From Patagioenas fasciata (lineage: Eukaryota; Chordata; Aves; Columbiformes; Columbidae), in NCBI RefSeq assembly GCF_037038585.1, contig NC_092520.1, positions 122,978,001 through 123,042,000 of the forward strand: a stretch of DNA of 64,000 nucleotides, given 5' to 3'. The notes beneath the pieces were generated by a model. That model searched no databases. It was given only the letters and a program-made list of their open reading frames with translations, and had not been told where the DNA came from. The translations under genes and the position numbers were made by a program. This document shows positions 1 through 9,810 of the stretch, piece after piece. Each line of letters opens with the position of its first letter. Position 1 is the first letter of the stretch.

Positions 1-3000
1 ACAATATTTTAGCACAAGAATTTGATCCAGTGGCATTTCTGCATTACAATGCCATCCTTCTACTGGCATTCGGCACATCTTTTATCAAGACTGAACAGCA
101 TGAGACAGCTTTTACCCAAGAGGAGTACTAATTGGCAGTTTGAGAGAAATGTTAAGTATTTCCTCCATTCTTCGGTTCTATTGTTCTGCTTCTGCGGTAA
201 AAACGTGAGAAGGGATAGCTGAGGAAGGAGGAACCCACAGTTAGCAAACTCTTCACTGCTGGTATGTCTGTCACAAATTAGATCAATGAAAATTAAGTCA
301 CTCCTATAACAGTAATTTTCTCACTTAATTTCTTCATCTAACATGAGGGTGCCTTCTCCCCTGCCTGGTTTAAGAGCAGTAAATCAGTTGAGCTCACTAT
401 TCAAGGCAACACTATAGAGGTCTGAGTTATATGGTGATATTTGCCTTTCCTGTTTGTTTTTCTAAGGCTGAAAGCATCACACAGGCTTAGTGAGAAGAAA
501 GCTATACCTGTTGTGATTCTGTGACCATCTTAGCAAAGATAGCATGTTTGATAGATTTTAAAATAATTTCTGCTGTCCAAGCCAAAAAGAGGCTAATTTT
601 TCATTTTCTTGATGCTGCAAACAGTGTTTGGCAAGTATCATTGATGTTTTTGTTAAGCCACTACACCGTTCTCCCCTATTGCCCCATTTTGTGGGATAGC
701 AGAGAGATCCAGCAGGACTTGTGCCCCTTCGTGAACATACAAGTAATGACAGGGAAAAGGGGATATTTTGTGCTGTGATTCACCTATTGAGCAGTGCTAG
801 CACAATGCTGTCTAAGTTGCTGGGACTGCCTTTCTTCTCCAGTCACTGCTTTCTGTATGAAGGGATGGCAATAATACCCTGGGGCTGGAATTCTGTTTTT
901 ATCATCTGCTCAATGGGTAGTCTCTTCTTTCTGAATTCCTACAATAACATGGGGGCACACAGCCCTTTTCTTTAGTATAAAACAGCAAGGGGACAAGGAT
1001 ATGAGAATGTCTAAGGCAAGTGGATTACTCCTAAACAATAGATAGACTTCACATGGCCTCAAGCCATGTTTCACTTAGGCTCTCCAAGATTTTCTTAAGA
1101 TGGTTCGGGGAATGCTTTTGGCTATTAATAAAGCCTGATGAAATTGACGTAATTCAGGGAGGTAACTGTTCACTGCAGAAGTTTTCCACACCTAGTAACT
1201 TGTGCTATTTGTTGTATAAGTGCATTCTCTAGTCAGAATGCAGGAAAAAAAACTAAGTCCCTAGGAAAATGTAACATCTAGATCACTTCTAAGTGCAGAT
1301 GATATTGGTTTTCAAAGTCTATTTGGTAGCTTGGCATCAAATGTTTTCTTCCTGCCCAGTAAAAATCATAAGGACTATGATTAAGTGTTGACATTTCTGT
1401 TCCTCAATTACTATTTTCTTCTAAGCTATCTCAGTGCTGTTACCGCAATGTTATTTGGCTATGCTGACCTATAGGGCTTTTTTAACCTTTTTGTAAACCC
1501 AACTGCCAGTCACTAGGCTGGATATAATTACTCTTTGGTGCTGAAATAGACCTTTTCTCCAACTTTGAGGGCCAAAAAATAGCCTTAGGTATTTAGTTAA
1601 CTGGCTGAACTTTTTTAATTGGTACGAACTGTCTATAACAATTCCAGTTTCTCTACCATGCAACAGCTTTTCTATTTTAAGTTTATACGCTCATTGAGAT
1701 AATATTCACTGATACATGATATATGTATATGAGCATTGAAGAACAGCGAGATTCTAAGACATCCTTGGCGTCCAACAAGCCAGAATTATATAGTAATATG
1801 TAACTTGTTATTAATTCTTTTAAAGTTGATATGATGTGTTGACCAAGTTATTGCTTAAAATTTGATTCTGTTAGATTCCTTTTAAATGCAGCTGACCATT
1901 TCCTATTTCTTGTTCATATAAAACCCATATTAAGGACTTCTCTATTAGTTGCGGTGTTATGTGCTAAACCTGAAAAAAGTAAATGTCACTAAGATTCGTA
2001 TGAGATGTAACAATGCTCTCTTCCTTAAATAATGTGTTTGCTTAAATAATGAAAATTTATTTCAGTTATATGGCATACTGTCTCAAAAATAAATGATAGT
2101 GAACATTCGTTGATCAGTTCAAATGCACAGAATCAAATAAGCTTACAGATTAGCAACTCTGTCTAGCTGCATAGAGACAACACAGGCACTCAAAATCAAA
2201 GAAAGGCAAAGCAAAAGATGAGAGACTAATTTTCATTTGGAAAGACTGATTTAGTGACAATATTCTATTGTGGTTACTTGACTTTTGTAAAGTCAAATGA
2301 TTTATCTTTCTCTGTAACACAACCACAATATAGTAGGACCTGTTGATCTAATAGAAGAGACCATAATAGTTTAGACTTACAACTTTAGATGCCTAAAACA
2401 TTCTTTTGATGTATCTGCTTTGAATACTAACTCAATATCTCTTTAGAAAACTTATTTTGCTTTTCTGAACAGTTAAACTCTCATTAGGGAGAACATATTC
2501 ATATGACTCTGGTGATCAGAAACGACCTAATCCATATAAATGCCTGAGTTATGCTTCTGTTCAGAAAATCCGTCATGCCCCTCAAGAGGAAGGATGTGCT
2601 TATGGCTGGCTTAATAAGCGGATGGCTTGTGGCTTACAGGATTGGATGTTGATTTAATTCACAGCTCATTCACAGACAAATTCAGATAATGGGAACAAGT
2701 CTCTTAAGTGATCTGTACTCTCATTTAATTTCCTTCCTGTGAAGTGGAGTTGTGTACTGTGCTCTCTTCCCCCATCTTTATTTTGCCCATTTATGTCCAG
2801 TTCTGCAACTGATCTTGTGTTTACTGGCTGTCTCTCCCCTTTCAAAGTCAGAACAGTTTGTGTTTCTGCAATGTACTGAAAATCTGGGTGGAAGGAATCA
2901 AGGGACTGTGTACCAAATGCCACACTAATACTGTGGTCGCTGTTCTTTATGCAGTAACATGAACTCTAGATTTCTTCTCTGTGAGGACACTCATCCAATG

Positions 3001-3908
3001 TCAAAGGTGATACTTCTAAGTGTTTCTGCATAGCTAAAAGTATCATGATGGGCTGGCAAGGAATTGTATTCCTGGCTTCATAATTTGGTGTTCCTGCAGA
3101 TTAACTTATTGATTCAGGTCCCTACAGCAGGTGGCAAGTCTATAGCAGTTTTATCTCATGTAAAGACTTATTTTTCATTAAAAATGCCCAAAATCTAAGC
3201 TTTTGGAAACAACCAAAAAAAGCACAGACCCTTTAGGACTCTGGGATTTACACTGAATCTAAAAGTAGATAATTTTAACTGCAACTACCAAAGATGTCGG
3301 GTGCACAATTAGTTTCTCAAGCTTAGTATTGACTTTCACGTCATTCATGTGTATTTTTATCGTATGTTGTGTATACATCAATATTTATTACGTGTGTGCA
3401 CAGACAAACAAATGTTTACCTTTCAATCTTTTCGCTACAAGTAGATAGTAACTTATTTTGAGAAAGATGTTGTCGTAGACTGTCTTTCTTGTTATCTTTT
3501 GAGAAGTGGTGGAACAGTCACAGGTGCTGAATTACCATAAGAAGTAGTACATGAATTTCAAGAGGTTAAAACCTCAGTCAGAAGGGACAATTAGGCAGTT
3601 CTTGACAAGACTCGGAGGAAAAATATCCCAATTTGTAATCCAAACTGAAACTGCTGTAAGACTTCTATCAAACTAATATTTATCAGAAAATTTATTTCAC
3701 TTGATATTTTCACTAGCCTCACCTGTCAAAGCATTTATATGAACTTTAATACTTTGATCCATTTGCAACAGTAAATTTCATAGAGTGTCTGAACTGTGAA
3801 GCAGCTTGACATGAGTGGGCTATTTTTTTATTATGCACACTATGGAAGTGCATTTATATGGAAAATTTATGGAGTTGCAGTTTCACCCTGTTCCTACACC
3901 TGTACAGT
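1..3908. other. AT-rich non-coding stretch
   Basis: I see no gene here. Open frames are under 90 codons, overlap on both strands and match nothing I recognise. The DNA is AT-rich with short A and T runs and no clear repeat body. It is compatible with intergenic or intronic vertebrate DNA. Confidence 0.6.
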
Positions 3909-4021
3909 GTTGGTTTTTTTTGTTTGTTTTGTTTTTTGGTTTTTGTTTGTTTTTGTTTGTTTGTTTGTTTTTGTTTTTTTTGTTGTTGTTGTTGTTCAGT
4001 AGATTTAACAACAACAACAAA
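3909..4021. repeat. T/G-rich tract with (GTT)n/(AAC)n inverted repeat
   Basis: A mosaic of TTTG and TTTTTG units runs from 3,909 to about 3,981, then five GTT units at 3,982-3,996. Ten bases later the complement follows as AAC units at 4,007-4,020. The two arms (3,983-3,996 and 4,007-4,020) are perfect 14-bp complements, so a single strand could fold into a hairpin with a 10-base loop. Short frames translated through it are low-complexity artefacts. Confidence 0.85.
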
Positions 4022-5393
4022 AAGTTAGTCTAAAAAAAGATACAGCCAAATAGAATGAATGCAAGACTAAAGAAACAAAAGCATGCATACAGAAAGTAAG
4101 AGGAACTAATAAGTGAAAATGGTCTATATGTTGATGATAGACTAGAGAAATTCAGCTATTGCAGGAATGGATGGTTACAGGAGCTAAGAATGCTTTTTAT
4201 CTGCTAAACTCTAGATCACTGGCTCGGGCTCACCTTTGGCTGAAATAATAGAAAGTATTTAATGGATGACAAATGAAGTGTCGGCTGTACCAGCCAACTC
4301 TCTATGGGGTTGTGGAGGAAGAGTTTGATGACTACAGCCACTGCATTTGGCTGTCCAGACAAGACCCAGGAAATGGTGTTTTGTTTTATGTGTGGGTCAT
4401 TGTGGTTTTTGTTTGTTTGTTTTTCTTTGTGTGATGAGTTTTTGTTGTTGTGGTTGTTTTTTTGGTTGAACTGTGAATATTCCCAGAACAATACAGCATG
4501 ATTTTCTTCCTCACCCAATGCAGACTGCCCATCCACTGAACGAAAACTCAGCCAATTTTGCTGTGATATCAAGGATGATGTGCAGGTTAGAGCAGGAGGG
4601 AGGTCTGCCTGCCAGGGAGCAGCAGTGGCAGGAGCTGAAAGCAAGAAGGGGGCAGTGGTGCAGGCAGGGGCAGTGCTGTCACTGGCTGCAGACCTGCAGT
4701 TCACCAGTGAGGCGAGTTGTGTGTCTACAGTGGTGGTAATTAGGCTCAGGCAATTGGCCAGTGCCTTCCAGACCAATTTCAAATGATGAGGTGGATCTAA
4801 AGCCAAGCTGATGAATTTGGATCAGTGAAGCACAGGCCAGGCAAAGATCTATTTAGGCACAGACCAACCGAAGATTGGGACTTGCTCTTTGTGAATGTGA
4901 GAAAAGGTGAATGAGGAAGATGAGGGATATCTCCAGTTTATGTTTGAGGAAGGTTTTGAAACGCAGGAGAAAAAGGCCTATGCCTTTTTTTGTAAAGACT
5001 ATTTCAGTAGAACACAGACATGAGGCCTCTATACAGGCTGAACTTTGCGCATCAATCCAGTGTTTATCCTTTAATATTAGGTGATAACAGAAGCATTTAA
5101 ATGCAGTAGTTCCCACAAAAAGCACTGTATGGGCACTCTCAGTGACGTAAAAACTCCTGCACTCCAACAGTTCTGTGTTTATCGCATGCCCCATATACAG
5201 GTACCCTGACTTACTCTGCTGCCAGAGGCCCCTCACATCAACTGCTTGCTATCTCTTTCACAATTCAGGATATTTCCTTGGTAGAAGGAAGGGATTTATT
5301 TTTATCACCTGCTTCTTACATCTTTCTCTCCATGCTTTTTTCCCTGCCAGGCCTCTCATGCTTGACTGGAGCTCTTCCTAGTAATTCACAAAG
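4022..5393. other. Non-coding stretch with a GC-richer patch
   Basis: No gene recognised. Positions 4,560-4,740 are richer in G and contain repeated gcagg and gcagtg-like words, suggestive of a decayed repeat or minisatellite-like patch, but I cannot name a family. A 196-codon minus-strand open frame (4,216-4,806) crosses both this patch and a T/G tract and is probably chance. Confidence 0.45.
4398..4467. repeat. Second T/G-rich tract
   Basis: Degenerate TTTG, TTTTG and TTG units, similar in make-up to the tract about 450 bp upstream at 3,909. No retroposon body is visible next to it. Confidence 0.75.
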
Positions 5394-6065
5394 CTACTTC
5401 GTTATTGTCCTTTTGAAAATGTCTTTATAACTCCTACGATACGGTGATACTTGACAGTTGTTAGGCAGCACTTTGAATGCAATTCTGATGAAGTGCTGAA
5501 AGCATGGTCTGTCACACTGACCAGTATTGCCTGTCATCCAGTCATGTATCCAACCCTCTGACAGATGGACACGGTCATTTCTGAACAGCTCTGCGTGCTC
5601 ATACCATACATCACTGTGCTCAGTCACATAATCACAAACACCCATGACCATTTTTGCCACCTCATAATTGAGCTTTCAGTGTGTTTTGTTGGTGTGCTGA
5701 GGCTTTTTGGCCAAATGCCACTTCTTTCTTGGCAGTATCACTGACCAGACAAAGCACATGTTGGGCCATGAGTACCCATACATATTTTTCCTTTTGTAGC
5801 CATTCTGAAGTTGTTTTTCTCCTGAATGAACAATGAGGATGTTGTGTGACTGCCTGTTGTTTTTTGTCAGTGTAGCAGAAGGATGAATACTGCTGAACCA
5901 AGCTGCATCTATGAAGTCCATGCACTGCATCTGGCCTTGCCAGTGGGCTCTGACCCTCCCAAATAGTCTCTTGAGAGCTACCAGGTGGCTGCACAGGCAT
6001 GCCATTATAATGTGTTGAGTGATGCCTGCAATGAAGAGGAGATGTGGGGCATAGGGGAAACATGG
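5394..6065 (-). pseudogene. SGNH/GDSL-hydrolase-like domain, broken retroelement ORF
   Basis: One minus-strand frame is open from 6,065 to 5,394 apart from a single TGA at 5,676-5,678. In order it shows a block I-like site reading Gly-Ile-Thr at 6,018-6,026 where Gly-x-Ser is expected; a VRAHWQGQMQ-like segment (5,925-5,954) in the place of a strand-turn motif; ILIVHSGEKQL (about 5,808-5,840) where the family has a hydrophobic strand followed by a Gly-x-Asn-Asp-like block; WPNMCFVWSVILPRKKW (5,718-5,768); NYEVAKMV; and FRNDRVHLSE, keeping the block V Asp-x-x-His pair (Asp 5,574-5,576, His 5,565-5,567). Hydrolases of this class cleave esters with a Ser-Asp-His set; here the serine position is changed and some residues between the middle blocks seem missing, so it should be inactive. 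The start is unknown because the frame simply runs back to a TAG at 6,066-6,068. No promoter or own start is evident. Confidence 0.55.
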
Positions 6066-6142
6066 CTATGTAGGATAGCATGAGATGTACCAGGAGAACT
6101 ACTCTGTCTGGTGGTTTGAAGTTTTATTCTAGCCAGCCCCCA

Positions 6143-6379
6143 CTATCTGACTAATGGTGCTATCACCTGGTCTTGGTGCAGATCTGTGCAAAAGAGTGAA
6201 GCTGCCCCTCTTAATTTAAAGGAACAGATGCCTAAGGCATTGAAATGAATACTAAATTCTGAGACTGGTTCTTCCACTGCTGTTGCAAAGCTGAGCAATG
6301 ATATTGACCATTGCTGTGTACAAAAGGTACAGTAAATCCAATCTGCTGCAATGCTCTGGTCCTGTCGGTTGGGCACCAT
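6143..6379 (-). pseudogene. Tyrosine recombinase C-terminal fragment (candidate)
   Basis: A 78-codon frame contains, at residues 46-61 (positions 6,197-6,244), FNALGICSFKLRGAAS, which resembles the box II region of DIRS/Ngaro-type recombinases, where a His-Ser-Phe-Arg group is followed by Gly-Ala-Ala. Residues QDQVIAPLVR follow at the spacing where the family has a helix before a Gly-Arg-Trp turn; a stop then precedes a Trp-Gly. The catalytic His and Arg positions appear as Cys and Lys, so the enzyme would be dead. A segment reading APLFTLDASG at about 6,491-6,520 may be a further upstream piece in another frame. It lies directly before the SGNH-like frame on the same strand, which supports the reading. 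The match is short and could be chance. Confidence 0.4.
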
Positions 6380-6400
6380 GAAGTATCAAGGTTCTTGGCA

Positions 6401-9400
6401 ACCTTAGTCCCTTCTGGTTAGTATGAGGCATCTTACAGGCAATTCTTGTTCCTCCTGATAAAATAGGAGATATCAGTGGTCTGCAACTCCACCAGATGCA
6501 TCTAGTGTAAATAATGGGGCAAGCTTACTTATCTGAAAGTTCCAAAGGGGAGTTGGGAGCAACACACTGAACAAAGAATTTTTCCCTTCGGGAAGCGACA
6601 GGTAACAGGGATTATTCCCAGCATTTTCTCCAGAACACTTAGATGAGTTCCAAAACATTTTCCCAGTCTGCTGTCAACTCAGCCCTGGGTACAAAACCTC
6701 ACTCTGCCTAAAATTAGGTGTTCAAACTACGTGAATATTTGCTTTTTTTATTCAAGGCTGCACTGTGGCTGCAGGAGACAACAAAGTTTGTCCTATGCCC
6801 TCAGGGAAGGAGGTAGCTCAAACCAGGCACCTTGAAACAGGGCTCCACTTGCTGGGAATGGAAGCACTTGGTAGTGCCAGTGTACCTTGCTGACTGCCCA
6901 CTGCTGATGATCTTTGCATTTCAGATCTTGGAGGGAAACGGCAAATTTAATCCAAAAGTCCTATTAGGCTCTGTAGGAGATCTAGCTGATTCAGAGTGGG
7001 GTGTCTCAGCACTGTGGGCAAAAGCATCCTGGTTACTCTAGGGCTAGGGGAACAGGGTTTTCCTTCAGCAAATCAGAGGAGCAGAGATGGGAGAAAGGCT
7101 GCGGAGGTTTTGAGAGGCTGAACAGTAAATGTGACTTGGCTGACCTAGGAGAACAAGACACAACTCAGTGTTTCTTACCCTGTTCAGTCCTAGGTGCTTA
7201 ATTTAGATCATGGGCCCAGGTACTATGGGTGGTCTCTTCCCTAAGGAAAACATGATCCATCTCAGAAATCACCATTTCCAGAGTCTGTCTGGTTTCTGCA
7301 CAGGCCACCAGAGGCCAGTGTTAGTTGTCCCATTGCTGAGTATCTGTGTCTGTCTCCTGTACTTGACATTTCTGTAATGCCTGGGATGAAGGGATTGATA
7401 TGCTTGGTTTGTAAAAGCACATCAGTATAAGAAGTACAGTAATCCAGTTATGGTCCTTTGTTCTCCAAGAGACCTCAATATGATCTCTCAAGGCTGTAAA
7501 CAGACTTCTAGGGCACCAAATACCAAAAAAACCCCTCTAAACACTGGGAATAAATTCAGACCTCAGGAATATGAGGTGGCAATAGCAGTGGGTTTCTCTG
7601 AGGTATATTATGTATCTGTATAGTGTATGCTTTTCCTTGTGAGCAATGATCTTTCTCCCTTGATCCTCAGTATTCCCTATTGTATGTGATAAGAGGTATT
7701 AAAAATAAGTCAGCATGATATAGCCTTTCTCCATTTTAAGAAGGCTAATTGCTTCCTGATAATTTGATTCCAAGTGAACGAAATAAAAGCTCCTAGATTT
7801 TGGAGACATAGTTATGAGAGAAGGAAAGGTTTGCTTTCAACTGTTTTGATTCATCTTGACTTAAAATACCATTGGATTTAACAACTTTTTTTTTCACCAA
7901 GTCCAATGAATAATGACTTAATCACATAATCTCTTTTAGGGAGAATATTCAGTCTTCTAGTCTTGATTTAAAGACTTCTGTTGAAGGATAATTTTTACCT
8001 CTCTTGAATAATGTCTAACTATATTATTACTATTTTTGAAATGTTGGAAAACTTAAGCCTTTTTCAAAAATGCTCAGGAGCATGTTATTTGCCTTTTTCC
8101 TTCACGACCAAAAGGTCTTTCTGATCTTTCCTTGATCTTTCTAATGTTCTTTCTTTACATGGGGGCAAGTTTGCAAGGCTGGTGAAAGAAGTTGATGATT
8201 ATCTCCAGATATAAAAGAATGGATCAAGACAACATCTCAGTATTACAGTTCTATTTAGGACATGTAATGAAACCATACTCGAGTTCTAATAAAATCGAAT
8301 GACTAAGCAAAGGGGCTTATGTTGTGTTATAGTTGTCCAGCTGGCTTTGGCTTTGAGGCTGTTTTGGGGTAGTGAGATCTGTAGTGTGGCTCTGATTTCT
8401 GGCTTGAGTGCTTCAGCCCCTTCCTGGAGATCTGCCTGGGTCTTTCCTCGGCACCTGGCTGGGATGCAACCAGAGCTGGGAGTAGGGAGAGTTCTCCTTA
8501 GGCTGAATGGAACTGTGAGATTTCCCCTCAGATCTATGCATGTATGTTGTTTCACTGCTTGGCCCTTCCTGGCCCAGACCCTATGTACCAGCTCTGTAAC
8601 CTTAATGCTGCCCTGTTCCCCCACCTGAGTCCTGCATTAGTCAGAAAAAAGAAATTAATCACGACATCCAAACCCTATGCATACAAAAACATATGAGAAA
8701 CTTTGGTAAAAGACCAAAAATTTTCAGAAAATTGGCATTCATCTTAGCGTAATTCATTGCTCATATTCATTACATTAAAGATATTGATGTCATGACTAAG
8801 ATCACCTTCAGTCTATGCATCTTTCTTTCTTAGGATATTGACAGGGAAACCTAATTGAACAGGCATTAGAGGAAGGCATTAAGAGTGGAAGGAGGAACTC
8901 TGTTGTACGTGGCATGATTCACAAGGACTGCTCACCAATCATTAATCTGTAGTGTGTCTGCAATAGTACATCCGTAATTAAATATGGAAGAGATACATTA
9001 ATGCCAAAAGAATCTTACTCCCAGAGAAGCTAAGAACCAAAAATATTTGTTTCAGTTTTCCTTACTTTCTTTTACTACTTAGATGCCTATGCCAAGAGAA
9101 GTAAATCTTGAAACTATCTTGAAATCTCACCTTAAACAGTGCTATTGCACTCACCTGGTATATAACTACTTGAATTATCAGCTTCAGGAGTAAAAATACT
9201 ATTTTTCTCACACATTAACTGTAACAGGTTAAAAGGTTTTGTGTGAAGCATTTTTGCAAAGCTCGGTCATACTAGTGGGTTGAAAATCAGGATACTAGGA
9301 CTCATACTGAATTTTAATCAGTGCTTTATACCTTCGCTCTAAAGAATTTGGAGGTCTTCTCATCATGTCGCCTCCAAGTTCAGTCACAGATTTTTTTTGT

Positions 9401-9630
9401 GATAAAATTTGAGCAGATGGTGATGGATTGTCAAAGGGTCCTACACCTTCCTCTTCTCTTGTCATTGTCATATATGATTGTGATTGCAAACAGGCCATCT
9501 TTACTTAGCCAAATTAATGTCTATATTTGGGTAGACAAATGTTTCAGTGTTAGCTTGGGTTGTGGTTTTCTCTTCTTCCCTTCCTAAATTTATCAGAAAG
9601 ATGTTGACAGTACATCATGTTTAGTTTAAT
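6401..9630. other. Non-coding stretch
   Basis: No gene recognised. Between 6,660 and 7,200 and again at 8,290-8,630 the DNA is less AT-rich than its surroundings; at 8,286-8,628 both strands have frames of about 110 codons, but neither shows a known motif. I looked for further recombinase or reverse-transcriptase motifs on the minus strand just upstream of the element at 5,394-6,400 and saw none that I could defend. Confidence 0.45.
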
Positions 9631-9810
9631 TTAAAAAAACACACAAAAAAACCCACCAAAAACCCCCCAGGAAACCAACCAACCAAAACCCCAAACAGCA
9701 CCAAAAAGAAAACAACACCAAAACCCAGCAAACTATAACTCTTGCAAGAACAACACCAAAACAACAAAGCCCCCAACCCCTTCAAAAAATAGAATCCAAA
9801 AGAAAAACCC
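9631..9810. repeat. A/C-rich low-complexity tract
   Basis: About 180 bp with almost no G or T, made of irregular CAAAA, CCAAA and ACAAC words. It resembles the reverse complement of the T/G tracts elsewhere in the window. No retroposon body adjoins it. Confidence 0.8.

Larger units (their letters stand above)
5394..6400 (-). mobile_element. Decayed DIRS/Ngaro-like tyrosine-recombinase retroelement remnant
   Basis: On the minus strand two conserved pieces occur in order: a recombinase C-terminal box (about 6,197-6,244) and, downstream, an SGNH-hydrolase-like domain (about 6,035 to 5,560). Known of the family: DIRS and Ngaro retrotransposons use a tyrosine recombinase instead of a DDE integrase, and some carry an SGNH hydrolase-like domain. 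Seen here: the motif order, a frame change between the pieces, stop codons, and altered catalytic residues, so the copy is dead. I find no reverse transcriptase, gag or terminal repeats, and the outer limits are uncertain; upstream pieces could reach about 6,660. Alternatives are chance resemblance of the recombinase part, or a host-domesticated SGNH gene fragment. Family placement is from memory and needs a profile search. Confidence 0.5.

Noticed and set aside
3570..3600. Another short tcagaagggac word
   Set aside because: Same reason: the match is about ten bases and the flanks do not extend it.
4216..4806. 196-codon minus-strand open frame
   Set aside because: It runs through a T/G tract (giving an Asn/Lys/His-rich segment) and a GC-rich patch and has no recognised domain.
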